This document shows positions 1 through 8,664 of a stretch of 36,446 nucleotides of DNA, in pieces (positions within the stretch are counted from its first letter, which is position 1; each line of letters opens with the position of its first letter). The stretch covers positions 1 through 36,446 of the forward strand of contig JAUYPW010000019.1 of NCBI GenBank assembly GCA_030697525.1, given 5' to 3'. The notes beneath the pieces are model-generated. The model was given only the letters and a program-made list of their open reading frames with translations, had not been told where the DNA came from and did not search any database. The position numbers and the translations under genes are program-made. This DNA comes from a bacterium. Its GTDB lineage: Bacteria > Patescibacteriota > Minisyncoccia > Sungbacterales > HO2-52-23.

Positions 1-2
1 TA

Positions 3-273
3 GGAGACCAGGATTCGAACTAGCATCAAAGTTTAGAAGAGAGAATTTGAGCCAAGTTCTAGGAACGACGAGGAGATCGTGCATACATGCACCTCTCCGA
101 GGAGTGACGAAGAAATTGGCCAAATTCTCTCTTCCCTTCGGGTGATTCAATTCCCGCCCATCTTCTGCGTTACTCGTTGCTCGTGTATCTAAAGATACAC
201 TTCGCTCCTCGCGCCTTGAATCTGGGACGGGAATTGATTCACTAAATTGATGTTAGTTCGAATCCTGGTCTCC
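3..273. repeat. Large cloverleaf palindrome E1 with tRNA-3'-end-like termini
   Basis: The two ends (3-29 and 247-273) are a 27-bp inverted repeat with only one G:T pair. Inside are two arms. Arm 1 pairs 37-55 with 116-133 and is tipped by the hairpin GTGCATACATGCAC (79-92). Arm 2 pairs 143-156 with 228-241, one mismatch, and is tipped by GTGTATCTAAAGATACAC (183-200). A small CCCTTCGGG hairpin sits between the arms. The outer strand reads like the 3' part of a tRNA (GTTCGAATC followed by CTGGTCTCC), but no complete tRNA can be folded and the T-stem is mispaired. No ORF of interest is present. About 60 nt around the arm-2 tip (159-219) recur almost unchanged at 17846-17908, whereas the stems differ. 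The structure is seen directly; mobility or function is inference. Confidence 0.85.
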
Positions 274-286
274 GTAAGCTTTAAAC

Positions 287-313
287 AAAATCGCCCCTAC
301 TGTGGGCGATTTT
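287..313. terminator. Hairpin terminator
   Basis: AAAATCGCCC and GGGCGATTTT form a 10-bp stem with A and T tracts on the two sides, so it can work in either direction. It lies just outside palindrome E1 and upstream of the tRNA-Leu/parA region. Confidence 0.6.
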
Positions 314-327
314 AAAATGGGCAAGGT

Positions 328-402
328 GGGATTCGCCCCGTCATTCGACTGGACGCCCCGTCGAACCTGTGGGGTCGGATGACCCCATGACGGGGCGAAC
401 CC
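328..402. repeat. Compact cloverleaf palindrome E0
   Basis: The outer stem pairs 328-343 with 388-402 (GGGATTCGCCCCGTCA against TGACGGGGCGAACCC, one bulged base). It encloses two small hairpins: CGAC (347-350) with GTCG (360-363), and GGGGTC-GGAT-GACCCC (371-386). The outer stem plus two inner arms is a miniature of the larger elements in this window, without shared sequence. It fills the gap between the terminator and tRNA-Leu; no coding potential is seen. Confidence 0.7.
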
Positions 403-416
403 TAAAATTTTATAAA

Positions 417-500
417 TGCCGCGGGGGAGAGTTGAACTCCCATGAGGTTGCCCTCGCAGGATTTTGAGTCCTGTGTGTCTGCCAGTTCCACCACCGCGGC
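417..500 (-). tRNA. tRNA-Leu (anticodon CAA)
   Basis: On the minus strand the acceptor 5' half GCCGCGG (494-500) pairs with CCGCGGC (418-424). The anticodon arm is CAGGA-CTCAAAA-TCCTG, giving anticodon CAA, which reads UUG. A long variable arm (GCGAGGGCAACCTCAT) marks it as class II, and the T-loop TTCAACT is intact in GGGAG/CTCCC. The discriminator is A (417). CCA is not encoded, so it must be added by a nucleotidyltransferase. It is transcribed away from parA. Confidence 0.92.
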
Positions 501-537
501 GTTTTTAGATTATACATTAAGTTACCACTAATTTCAA

Positions 538-566
538 TTGAGTTTTTGGTCCGGATGTTTTAAAAT
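538..566 (+). promoter_or_regulatory. parA promoter (leaderless spacing)
   Basis: TTGAGT (538-543), a 17-nt spacer and TAAAAT (561-566). Only 7 nt separate the -10 from the ATG at 574, so the transcript would begin at or next to the start codon. The AGGAG directly abutting the ATG is too close to act as a Shine-Dalgarno sequence. Confidence 0.6.
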
Positions 567-573
567 CTAGGAG

Positions 574-1347
574 ATGGCTAAGATAATTACTCTTTGCAAT
601 GCCAAGGGCGGAGTTGGTAAATCAACAACGGCGCAGAACCTGGCCGCTTTTTTAACCGCTTTTGGGAAGAAAGTTCTTTTGACAGATTTTGATCCGCAGG
701 CCAACACGACCTCTGGTGTCGGTTTAAACCCCAGGCGTATGGAAAAATCGGTTTATCACGCGCTTATAGGAAAGGTTTCTGCCGAGTCGGTTATAAAAAA
801 TACATCAATTTTGGCCATGCACCTTCTGCCTTCCTCATCAGCCCTTACCGGCGCGGGTATAGAACTTATTGACTTGCCGCACAGAGAATATAAACTAAAA
901 GAGATTTTGGATTCTGTCAGACGAAGGTACGATTTTATAATTATTGATTCCCCGCCCAGCATCGGACTTCTAACAATCAACGCCTTGACCGCGTGCCAAA
1001 AAATTATAATTCCTGTACAATGTGAATATTATGCTCTTGAGGGTCTGGCTGATTTGATGCATACCATACGCATGATCAATGCCAATTTCAAAATGAAAAT
1101 TGGCATAATGGGCGCGCTGCTTACCATGTACGACCGCAAATCACGTTTGCACCGAGCCGTAGAGAAAGAAATAAGGCGTAAGTTTCCGGGGTATGTCTTT
1201 GAAACGGTTATCCCGCGCAATGTCAGTCTGGCCGAGGCTCCATCTTTTGGAAAAACTATTTTGCAGTATGATCCTTACTCGCACGGTGCGAAAGCATACA
1301 GGCAGCTTGCTCAAGAGGTGTTAAAATTAGAAAATAACAATAATTAA
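574..1347 (+). CDS. parA: ParA/Soj chromosome-partitioning ATPase
   Basis: This is the ATPase that positions ParB-bound origin regions during segregation and binds DNA non-specifically in its ATP form. The deviant Walker A motif KGGVGKST is at residues 11-18, including the signature first lysine. DFDPQAN follows near residue 39 and IIDSPPS marks the Walker B strand. The 257-aa length is typical of chromosomal Soj proteins without an N-terminal HTH. The start at 574 gives the standard MAKIITLCNAKGG opening and fits the promoter spacing. parB follows after 1 nt, so the two form an operon. No clear parS-like site (GTTTCACGTGAAAC type) was found in the window. Confidence 0.96.
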   Translation: MAKIITLCNAKGGVGKSTTAQNLAAFLTAFGKKVLLTDFDPQANTTSGVGLNPRRMEKSVYHALIGKVSAESVIKNTSILAMHLLPSSSALTGAGIELIDLPHREYKLKEILDSVRRRYDFIIIDSPPSIGLLTINALTACQKIIIPVQCEYYALEGLADLMHTIRMINANFKMKIGIMGALLTMYDRKSRLHRAVEKEIRRKFPGYVFETVIPRNVSLAEAPSFGKTILQYDPYSHGAKAYRQLAQEVLKLENNNN

Positions 1348-1348
1348 A

Positions 1349-2389
1349 ATGTCCGATTCTTTGGGTCGCGGTCTTGAATCTTTAATACCTGAAAAATCTC
1401 CGGAAGAAGTTCCGGAGTCTTTTACTGTTCCAGAAGAGGAAGCATCCAAGTCCGAACTGGCAATAGATCCACAGGCCTCGGTGGTACCGTCGGGGCAGGC
1501 ATTCTTAACTTCTAGCACACCAGCCGTCGAACAGATCTCTGCCCGAAGTTATCAGGACAACTTTACTCCCCGCCGAAGTGAGTCCGTCTTTTGGATTGAG
1601 ATTGAAAAAATAGAATCCAATCCTTTTCAGCCGAGGCGCGAGTTTGATCCCGAAGCGTTAAAGGATTTATCGTCTTCTATCCGAGAGCATGGAATTATTC
1701 AGCCGCTTTTGGTTACCAAAAGAGAATTTGAGACGCCCACGGGGCTAGAAGTGAAGTATCAGCTTATTGCCGGTGAGCGTCGCTGGCGCGCGGCGCAGCT
1801 TGCCGGACTCTCGCAGGTTCCGGCAGTAGTGCGCCGCGGTATGCCGGATGACCGCATAAAACTTGAGCTGGCTTTGATAGAAAATATCCAGAGGGAAGAC
1901 CTAAACGCGTTTGAACGCGCCAAAGCATTTAAGCAATTGATGGATGAATTTCATCTGATGCACAAAGAAGTTGCGGCTAGAGTGGGCAAATCAAGAGAAA
2001 TGGTTTCCAACACTCTCCGTCTTCTGACTCTGCCACAGGAGATTCAAGAAAGTCTTTCAAAAGGCAGGCTAAACGAAGGACAGGCACGCGCTGTTTTGAT
2101 GGTCGGAGATGATCAAAGTAAGCAGATGGAGGTATATACCGCCATTTTAAGTGATGATCTATCGGTGCGGGAGGCCGAAAATAAAGCTCGTCAGGTTGGT
2201 GGGCGAACCTTGGTTCCTCGCAAAAGACACTCACAGATCCAAGACCCCGAACTTAGAGATCTGCAAAATAAACTGCAAGAGAAACTCGGCACCAAAGTAC
2301 AGTTCCAAAAAATGGGCGACAAGGGCAAGATAGTGGTTGAGTTTTATTCGGAAGAAGAGCTTCGCAGTATTTTGGACAAACTAACTTAG
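1349..2389 (+). CDS. parB: ParB/Spo0J partition protein
   Basis: This is the centromere-binding partner of ParA, a CTP-dependent DNA clamp in characterised members. A low-complexity acidic N-terminus of about 75 residues is followed by the ParB N-terminal domain (ESNPFQPRREFDPEAL, then GERRWRAAQLAG, the CTP-binding signature). The helix-turn-helix (KEVAARVGKSREMVSNTLRLL) comes next, then a C-terminal dimerisation region. The length of 346 aa is slightly long because of the N-terminal extension. The gene starts 1 nt after parA. Its last 9 nt overlap the end of the convergent rel gene. Confidence 0.95.
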   Translation: MSDSLGRGLESLIPEKSPEEVPESFTVPEEEASKSELAIDPQASVVPSGQAFLTSSTPAVEQISARSYQDNFTPRRSESVFWIEIEKIESNPFQPRREFDPEALKDLSSSIREHGIIQPLLVTKREFETPTGLEVKYQLIAGERRWRAAQLAGLSQVPAVVRRGMPDDRIKLELALIENIQREDLNAFERAKAFKQLMDEFHLMHKEVAARVGKSREMVSNTLRLLTLPQEIQESLSKGRLNEGQARAVLMVGDDQSKQMEVYTAILSDDLSVREAENKARQVGGRTLVPRKRHSQIQDPELRDLQNKLQEKLGTKVQFQKMGDKGKIVVEFYSEEELRSILDKLT

Positions 2390-4111
2390 CAATTTAAAGC
2401 CAACCTCTTTCACCTCCTTTACTTCCTTAAGTTTTAGCATCAGTTTTTCTAATTCTCGGCGATTTTTTAAGGTGGCTTTAATGTTTATCAGAGGATAGTT
2501 TTTGTTTTTTTCATCCGTCAGCATACCCTGTATGCTGATTTTTTGTCTGGCAAAGATATCGGTTAGATCTCTTATAAGTCCCACTCGGTCTCTGGCTGTT
2601 ATCTTGAACTCCGCCTTTTCTCCTCCGTGTTTTTGAAAAAGTTTCTCGTCCTGCACTTTTCTTATGGTGCTCATAATTTTCCGGCGAGCCTCCCCGCTTT
2701 TAACGAATTTCAGCCAATCAGAACTTGGTTTGCGTCCCTTTTGAACCAGTATTTCTACCAGGTCGCCGACTTCAAGCTTGTGGTCTAGCGGCACCATCTT
2801 GCCGTTTACCTTAGCACCCGTGGCGGTGGTTCCCACGTCTGTATGAATATGATAAGCGAAATCTATAGGAGTTGATCCTTCGGGCAGATCCACCACATCT
2901 CCTTTGGGGGTGAGAACAAAAATGCGATCTTTAAAAAAATCTATTTTTAGAGATTCCAAAAATTCATCCGGATTTTCAATGTCTTTTTGCCATTCTTTAA
3001 TTTGGTTGATCCAAGAGAATTGTTTTTGGTCAGCGAAAGAAACTCCCCGTCTGTCACGGTTTTTATTTGAATCTTTTTTATATTCTGAATAGGCCCAGTG
3101 AGCGGCAATGCCATGCTCCGCCTCCTCGTGCATTTCTTTGGTTCTTAACTGTATTTCTACCAGATTGTTTTGTGGCCCGAAAACTGTAGTGTGCAACGAC
3201 CGGTACCCATTGGGTTTGGGCAGGGCGATATAGTCTTTTATTTGTCCCGGAACCGGCGGCCAGAGCTTATGGATTATGCCTAGAGCCGCGTAGCAGTCTT
3301 CCACCGAAGTTAAGATTATGCGCAGGGCCGCAATATCTGTAATTTTGGCCAGATCCATATCGTGTTTAAGAAGTTTGCGGTAAAGACTGTAATAGTGCTT
3401 GATTCGGGAATCCACATTCAAAAATTTTATTTCTTCCTTGAGAAGTTCTTCAACCAAAACAGGTTTTATTCTCTCTAAATACTTGCCCCAAGTTTGGTAT
3501 TTTTCTTTGGTCGTGCGTATTAGCCAATCATGCTCATCGGGATAGACATAAGGGAAAGAGAGGTCTTCCAGTTTGGAGGAAAGTTTGCTCATGCCGAGAC
3601 GATACGCCAAGGGAGCATATATTTCTAAAGTCTCCCGCGCAATTCTTTTTTGTTTTTCCGGCGGAAGATATTGCAAGGTCTCCATATTGTGCAGGCGGTC
3701 CACTAGTTTCAATAGAACTATGCGGATATCCTCACCGATCGCCAGAAACATTTTGCGCAGACTCTCGGCTGACCTCTCTGACCCTTTGTAGCGGATCTTA
3801 TCCAGCTTGGTGACACCTTCAACCAAAAAAGCTATTTCCTCTCCGAAAAGATTTTTTATGTGGGATCTGTTACAATCGCCGTCTTCGCAAGTGTCATGGA
3901 GTAGAGCGGCGGCAACTGTTTTGGTATCGAGCTGCATTTCGGCAAGTCTGGTGGCAGTAGAGAGAGGGTGGACAATAAAAGGATCTCCGGACTTTCTCTT
4001 CTGCCCCTGATGGGCCTGGGCCGCAAAATGATACGCCTTTTCAACAAATTCTAAATCTGCCGCTGGGCGGTTTTGTTTTTTTAGGATATCAATGAGTTTT
4101 CCAAAAGCCAT
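2381..4111 (-). CDS. Short Rel/SpoT (p)ppGpp synthetase/hydrolase
   Basis: RelA/SpoT homologue that makes and degrades the alarmone (p)ppGpp. The hydrolase HD domain (about 22-175) keeps H48, HDTCED (72-77) and KLVDRLHN. The synthetase domain (about 225-345) keeps YRSLHTTV and EIQLRTKEMHEEAEHGIAAHW. The motif that usually reads RFKD in bifunctional enzymes is QIKD (290-293). A TGS domain (about 395-458) and an ACT domain (about 500-574) follow. At 576 aa it is far shorter than the usual 700-750 aa: the helical/zinc-finger region between TGS and ACT is nearly gone. The start abuts the topA stop with no gap, so it is the last gene of dprA-topA-rel. Both catalytic activities are inferred from intact motifs. 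Confidence 0.92.
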   Translation of the reverse strand: MAFGKLIDILKKQNRPAADLEFVEKAYHFAAQAHQGQKRKSGDPFIVHPLSTATRLAEMQLDTKTVAAALLHDTCEDGDCNRSHIKNLFGEEIAFLVEGVTKLDKIRYKGSERSAESLRKMFLAIGEDIRIVLLKLVDRLHNMETLQYLPPEKQKRIARETLEIYAPLAYRLGMSKLSSKLEDLSFPYVYPDEHDWLIRTTKEKYQTWGKYLERIKPVLVEELLKEEIKFLNVDSRIKHYYSLYRKLLKHDMDLAKITDIAALRIILTSVEDCYAALGIIHKLWPPVPGQIKDYIALPKPNGYRSLHTTVFGPQNNLVEIQLRTKEMHEEAEHGIAAHWAYSEYKKDSNKNRDRRGVSFADQKQFSWINQIKEWQKDIENPDEFLESLKIDFFKDRIFVLTPKGDVVDLPEGSTPIDFAYHIHTDVGTTATGAKVNGKMVPLDHKLEVGDLVEILVQKGRKPSSDWLKFVKSGEARRKIMSTIRKVQDEKLFQKHGGEKAEFKITARDRVGLIRDLTDIFARQKISIQGMLTDEKNKNYPLINIKATLKNRRELEKLMLKLKEVKEVKEVGFKLLS

Positions 4112-6166
4112 TTAGGATTTATCTTGTCTGGGATCTTTCCACGAAGCAAAATCACACTTCGGATAATTTGAGCAGCCAAAAAAGTTTCTGCCGCGGCGGG
4201 TTCGTTTTATAATAACATCTCCTTCTATGCACTTGGGGCACTTCAGGCCAACCAGTAGTACTTCTTCTTTTATGGGCTTGGTGTTTTTACAATCGGGGAA
4301 ACCGGAACAGGCCATAAAGCGGCCAAATCTTCCAGTACGGATAATCATCGGCTTACCGCACTTTTCGCAAATCTCGTTAGTTTCTTCCACCACGGTTTTT
4401 TTCTCAACTTCTTCATATTTTTCTTCCAGATTTTTGGCGAAAGGGATATAAAATTCTTTAATAATTTTTTTCCACTCAACGGTTCCCTCGGCTATATTAT
4501 CCAACTCCTCCTCCATTTTGGCGGTAAATTGGATGTCCACTATCTGGGGGAAATGCTCAACTAGAATATCATTTACCAAAAATCCAGTTTCGGTGGGTGC
4601 AAGTCGCCTGCTTTCATTCTTTTGAACATAATTTCTGTCTTGAATAGTAGAAATGGTAGGGGCGTAAGTGGATGGGCGTCCAATGCCGTTTTGCTCCAAT
4701 ATTTTGATCAGCGAGGCTTCAGAATAACGGGCCGGAGGTTCAGTGAAGTGCTGTTCAGGTTTTAACTCCATAAGTTTTAAATTTTCTTCGGGCTTAATTT
4801 CCGGAAGTTCATTTTCGGTAAATTTGCTTGGATAGATCTTTAAAAACCCGTCAAATTTTAAAATTTGCCCATTGGCCCGGAAAGTATAATTGGCGGCTTT
4901 GATATCTACGGTGGTGGCGTCAAAAATCGCCGTAGGCATTTGGGTTGCCAAAAATCTGCGCCAGATTAAGTCGTATAGCTTAAATTGTCTGGCGTCCAAA
5001 AAGTTTTTTATGGAATCCGGAGTGCGCCAAGGGTCGGTTGGTCTGATGGCCTCATGCGCTTCCTGCGCGCCCTTAGTTTTGGTCTTAAAAATTCTTGGTT
5101 GTGGCAATGTGTATTTTTCTCCGACTTCCTTTTGCAGAAAAGACTTCGCTTCTTCCACGGCATCGGCGGATAAGTTAAGCGAATCAGTACGCATATAGGT
5201 TATGAGACCAACATGCCCATCTCCGACCTCAATTCCTTCGTAGAGCTGTTGGGCTAGCCTCATGGTTTGCTTGGCAGAAAAACCCAGCCGTTGGAAAGCA
5301 GCCTGCTGAAGAGTGGAAGTGGTGAAAGGCGGCAGGGGGTTTTTGCTGACAGATTTTTTCTCAACTTTTTCTACAACCCACTCCTCTTTGGGTAATCTTT
5401 CTACTATTGAAGTGGTGTCTTTTTCGTTTTTCAGATCAAATTTGTCCAAAGTCTTGTCGTCTTTTTTGTGCAAAAAAGCTTCAAATTTAAGATTATCTCC
5501 CAATTTGCTTAGCATTGCCGAAATGGTCCAGTATTCCTCGGGTTTGAATTTTTGAATTTCTCGTTCTCGTTCGACAATCAGCCGCACGGCTACCGATTGT
5601 ACGCGCCCGGCCGATAATCCTTTAAAAACTTTTTTCCATAGAAATGGTGAAAGTTTATAACCCACCAACCTATCTAAAATACGTCTTGCTTGCTGGGCGT
5701 TTACCAGTTTTTCATCTATTTCCCGCGGGTTTTTCAGCGCGTTATCAATCGCCTTTTTAGTGATTTCATGAAATACAATTCTTTCTACCTGTGGATTTGT
5801 TTTGGATTTTGGAATTTTGGAATTTTGAATTTGTTTAGAATTTAGAATTTCGGATTTCGGATTTCCCAGGCCTAAGGCCTGGGTGAGGTGCCAAGCTATT
5901 GATTCCCCCTCGCGGTCTTCATCAGTTGCCAGTATGACCCTTTTGGATTTAGCCACCTCTTCTTTAAGTCTTTTTATGACCGGTTTGGCTTTTACCGGAA
6001 TTACATATTTGGGTTCAAAATCGTTTTCGGTGTCTACTCCCAGTTTGGATTTTGGGAGGTCGCGGACATGTCCGTAGGAAGAATCCACAACAAAATCAGC
6101 TCCCAAAAATCGGGAGATAGTACGGGCTTTGGTGGGGGATTCTACGATGATTAAACTTTTAGGCAT
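4112..6166 (-). CDS. topA: DNA topoisomerase I (TopA)
   Basis: Type IA topoisomerase that relaxes negative supercoils through a 5'-phosphotyrosine link. The TOPRIM domain opens with LIIVESPTKARTI and carries TDEDREGE (81-88). The catalytic tyrosine is Y324 in GLITYMRTDS. The C-terminus has two four-cysteine zinc fingers (CEKC...CSGFPDC and CPKC...CSNYPKC). Residues about 102-126 are a lysine/asparagine/serine-rich insertion encoded by AT-rich mini-repeats, between WHLTQALGLG and VERIVFHEITKKAI; it should be a surface loop. The length of 684 aa is normal. It lies between dprA and rel in one minus-strand unit. Confidence 0.96.
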   Translation of the reverse strand: MPKSLIIVESPTKARTISRFLGADFVVDSSYGHVRDLPKSKLGVDTENDFEPKYVIPVKAKPVIKRLKEEVAKSKRVILATDEDREGESIAWHLTQALGLGNPKSEILNSKQIQNSKIPKSKTNPQVERIVFHEITKKAIDNALKNPREIDEKLVNAQQARRILDRLVGYKLSPFLWKKVFKGLSAGRVQSVAVRLIVEREREIQKFKPEEYWTISAMLSKLGDNLKFEAFLHKKDDKTLDKFDLKNEKDTTSIVERLPKEEWVVEKVEKKSVSKNPLPPFTTSTLQQAAFQRLGFSAKQTMRLAQQLYEGIEVGDGHVGLITYMRTDSLNLSADAVEEAKSFLQKEVGEKYTLPQPRIFKTKTKGAQEAHEAIRPTDPWRTPDSIKNFLDARQFKLYDLIWRRFLATQMPTAIFDATTVDIKAANYTFRANGQILKFDGFLKIYPSKFTENELPEIKPEENLKLMELKPEQHFTEPPARYSEASLIKILEQNGIGRPSTYAPTISTIQDRNYVQKNESRRLAPTETGFLVNDILVEHFPQIVDIQFTAKMEEELDNIAEGTVEWKKIIKEFYIPFAKNLEEKYEEVEKKTVVEETNEICEKCGKPMIIRTGRFGRFMACSGFPDCKNTKPIKEEVLLVGLKCPKCIEGDVIIKRTRRGRNFFGCSNYPKCDFASWKDPRQDKS
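5789..5863. repeat. AT-rich mini-repeat inside topA
   Basis: Tandem degenerate units of the type GGAATTTT / GAATTT / CGGATTT, read in frame as a low-complexity insertion in the TOPRIM region of TopA. The same style of unit recurs in the comEC metallo-beta-lactamase gene (25105-25139). Confidence 0.7.
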
Positions 6167-6184
6167 TTTTAAATGTTTAAATAT

Positions 6185-7279
6185 TTAAATTTTTTGGTAA
6201 GTGTCTCCTCCCATATTTTTTATTTTTCCCTTAAGCTCCAACATGGAAAGGGAAGACAGAAGTACGGAGGTATTTAGTCCAGTCTTTTCTACTAAAGCGT
6301 CAACGCCCAAAGGTTCTTCCAGCAACTGCAACACTGTCCATTCCTTTTCGTCTATGGGCTCGCTAGAGTTCAAACCTTCTAGTTCAGTATAGTCTAATCC
6401 GAGCTCGTCTAAAATGTCTTTGGCGCTCGTTACCAGTTTTGCTCCCTGCGAAATAAGCTGATTTGGTCCGAAGGACGCCAAAGAAAATATGGAGCCGGGA
6501 ACAGCAAAAACTTCTCGGTTTTGATCAAGGGCAAGACGCGAGGTAATAAGCGCTCCTGATCTTTCGCGGGCTTCAACCACCAGCACTCCTCGGGAAAGCC
6601 CAGAGATTATTCGGTTTCTTTGCGGGAAATGTTCTTTAACGCCCGGGGTTCCGGGCGAATATTCCGACAAAACAATTCCACCGCTTTCAATAATTTTTCG
6701 CGCGAGGCCCCTGTTCTCTGGAGGAAAAATTGAAGACTGATCCACGCCGCACCCAAGAACTGCCACGGTCTTTCCTTTTTCGGCCAAAGTCGTCTCATGC
6801 GCTTGCGAATCTATGCCGGTAGCAAGACCGCTTATTATGGTCAAACCCGCTCTTACTAACCCACTTACTATTTTTTGGACTACTTCTATTCCATAAGAGG
6901 TTGGCTTTCTGGTTCCCACAACCCCCACACTCATCCCCTTTTCTGTAAGCAGTTCCATACGCCCCCTTCCATATATAAGGAAAGGCGGCGATGGTATCTC
7001 TTTTAACACGGCGGGGAATTTTTTGTCCTCTTCATTTAAGAGCCAAATGTTCTCTTTGAATAATTTTTCTATTTCTCTATCCGGATTTAAAGAAGGTTTT
7101 TTCCAGGCAATACCCGCAAGCGCCGGTTGGTTTAAGCCCACTGCCTGCAAGTCGGAGGCGCTGGCCTGCCATGCATTGGCGAGATTTCCGAAGTGTTTTT
7201 TTAAAGTTCGCAAAGATCCTCCGCCTATGTTCGGTATGGCATTGAAAGCGTTAGCAAATTTTAGTTCCATAGCGTCCAT
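6185..7279 (-). CDS. dprA: DprA/Smf DNA-processing protein
   Basis: DprA binds incoming single-stranded DNA during transformation and loads RecA. An N-terminal helix-hairpin segment (AIPNIGGGSLRTLKKHFG) precedes the Rossmann-like DprA fold with VGTRKPTSYG, SGLATGIDSQAH, GCGVDQ, FPQRNRIISGLS and REVFAVPGS. A C-terminal winged-helix-like domain ends the protein. I place the start at 7279 (364 aa). A further in-frame ATG at 7306 (373 aa) lies upstream of the predicted -10 and is unlikely. ATG 7270 is a third option. It is the first gene of dprA-topA-rel. With comEC at 23009-25373 it suggests a DNA-uptake capacity. Confidence 0.93.
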   Translation of the reverse strand: MDAMELKFANAFNAIPNIGGGSLRTLKKHFGNLANAWQASASDLQAVGLNQPALAGIAWKKPSLNPDREIEKLFKENIWLLNEEDKKFPAVLKEIPSPPFLIYGRGRMELLTEKGMSVGVVGTRKPTSYGIEVVQKIVSGLVRAGLTIISGLATGIDSQAHETTLAEKGKTVAVLGCGVDQSSIFPPENRGLARKIIESGGIVLSEYSPGTPGVKEHFPQRNRIISGLSRGVLVVEARERSGALITSRLALDQNREVFAVPGSIFSLASFGPNQLISQGAKLVTSAKDILDELGLDYTELEGLNSSEPIDEKEWTVLQLLEEPLGVDALVEKTGLNTSVLLSSLSMLELKGKIKNMGGDTYQKI

Positions 7280-7285
7280 CAAATT

Positions 7286-7314
7286 AAAATATACCACAAA
7301 CGTCATTTTGGCAA
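7286..7314 (-). promoter_or_regulatory. dprA promoter (leaderless spacing)
   Basis: On the minus strand, TTGCCA (7309-7314), 17 nt and TATTTT (7286-7291), then 6 nt to ATG 7279. It is back-to-back with the promoter of the S41 protease pair. Confidence 0.55.
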
Positions 7315-7321
7315 ATTGTAC

Positions 7322-7350
7322 TTGACTTAATGTACATGAGATTATATAAT
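7322..7350 (+). promoter_or_regulatory. Promoter of the S41 protease pair
   Basis: TTGACT (7322-7327), 17 nt and a perfect TATAAT (7345-7350), one of the strongest-looking promoters in the window. The -35 is bracketed by TGTAC and GTACA (7317-7335), a possible operator. A leader of about 33 nt carries AGGAGG (7377-7382), 7 nt before ATG 7390. Confidence 0.7.
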
Positions 7351-7389
7351 TATTAGCGGAATCTTGAAAACCAAACAGGAGGTGTGATA

Positions 7390-8664
7390 ATGAGGCCTCT
7401 AAAGGTTATTTTGTTGATGACTTCGGGCTTGATCTTGGGATTTTTAGCTTGCTGGTCTCTTGCCTATTTTTTCAAAGTAGAACCAAGCACGCATGGCTTG
7501 TTTTATTATCAAAAGAGACATCCTTACGAAAAAAATCTTGGTAAAGATGAAATAGCTACAATGGACAGCTTGACCGTTATCTTTAGGCAGATTTTATACT
7601 ATACCTATAATTCGTATTACCGGGACATCAGTTTAGAAGATATTGCCGTTGATTTGTTTAAAAGAAGAAATACGGCTTTAGATCCTCACTCTTCATATTG
7701 GACTCCACAGGAAGTAACGTCACAATACGAAGTTCTTCTTAACAGAGATTTTAGCGGCATAGGAATAAAAATGATGGGCGAAAGATCTGATAGTAGTAGC
7801 GAAGAAAAGGCAAAAGTTACAGTGAATTTTGTTTTTCCAAAAACCCCAGCGGAACACGCTGGCGTCTTAAAAAGGGATACAATCATTACGGTGGACGGAA
7901 AAAAAGTCTTTTCAACTGGACAGGCCAAAAAATTAATCAGGGGTGAGACGGGCACTAAAGTGCTTTTGGAGATTCTCCGACCGGCACACAAAGAAGTTTT
8001 GCGGTTTAATATAGAGAGAAATAAAATCGTTGTTCCCTCCGTGACCTGGGATTTAATAGACAAAGACAAACTCATAGGTCTGGTCAAAATTCACTCTTTC
8101 GCCATGTTTGAGCCTCTGAATCTGCAACTTGCCCTGACCAGTTTGAAGGGGCTTGGAGTGAAAGATGTTGTTCTAGACCTTTCTGATGACAGTGGAGGAT
8201 TTGTTGAATCCTTTCTCCACTCGAGCTATTTGTTTATGAGCAAAAATGACACAATCGCCGTCTCTGTATCCAGAGAATCAAAAACGATTTATGACAGTCT
8301 TTATGTAGTTAGAGAATTTGGGAAGAGTAACTTCGGAAGATTTAAGGATTTGAGAATCGTCTGTATAGTAAATGGTAACACAGCTTCGGCTGCGGAGTTT
8401 TTTGCCAAGACCATGCAGCGTTGGGGATATGTCTTAGTTGGAGAGCCAACCGCCGGTTATAGCACCATGCTGAAGCCCTTCGTTCTAATGGGTGGATCCA
8501 GGATTAATATTGCCTCTCAAAAGACTTATTTTGGCGGCAGACAGGAGGAAATTCCGGCAACAGGAGTCAGGCCGGATATTTTAGTCGTTAGCCCATTAAT
8601 TTATAATTATGATTTGCAACTTGAAAAAGCGATAGAAATTTTGCAGAAAGGGGATAAGAAATGA
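7390..8664 (+). CDS. PDZ-containing S41 (Ctp-like) protein lacking the catalytic lysine
   Basis: Carboxy-terminal-processing-protease family protein, anchored or exported by an N-terminal hydrophobic segment (residues 5-28). A helical region is followed by a PDZ domain (about 122-212: FSGIGIKMMG, TPAEHAGVLKRDTIITVDGKKV, IRGETGTKV) and an S41 domain. The serine is present (TASAAEFF, S333), but the segment that should read GxKTFGKG is GEPTAGYST, with Tyr357 where the general-base lysine belongs and no K-x3-Q pattern. The usual DLRNNPGG is DLSDDSGG. This predicts a substrate-binding pseudoprotease. The ATG at 7390 was chosen over GTG 7384 because of AGGAGG 7 nt upstream. ATGA overlap with the next gene implies coupled translation. 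Confidence 0.85.
   Translation: MRPLKVILLMTSGLILGFLACWSLAYFFKVEPSTHGLFYYQKRHPYEKNLGKDEIATMDSLTVIFRQILYYTYNSYYRDISLEDIAVDLFKRRNTALDPHSSYWTPQEVTSQYEVLLNRDFSGIGIKMMGERSDSSSEEKAKVTVNFVFPKTPAEHAGVLKRDTIITVDGKKVFSTGQAKKLIRGETGTKVLLEILRPAHKEVLRFNIERNKIVVPSVTWDLIDKDKLIGLVKIHSFAMFEPLNLQLALTSLKGLGVKDVVLDLSDDSGGFVESFLHSSYLFMSKNDTIAVSVSRESKTIYDSLYVVREFGKSNFGRFKDLRIVCIVNGNTASAAEFFAKTMQRWGYVLVGEPTAGYSTMLKPFVLMGGSRINIASQKTYFGGRQEEIPATGVRPDILVVSPLIYNYDLQLEKAIEILQKGDKK

Noticed and set aside
1-275. Intact tRNA gene(s) in E1 (or E2 at 17671-17959) because of the T-loop-like ends
   Set aside because: No anticodon arm, D-arm or matching T-stem can be built on either strand; the ends pair with each other over 27 bp instead.
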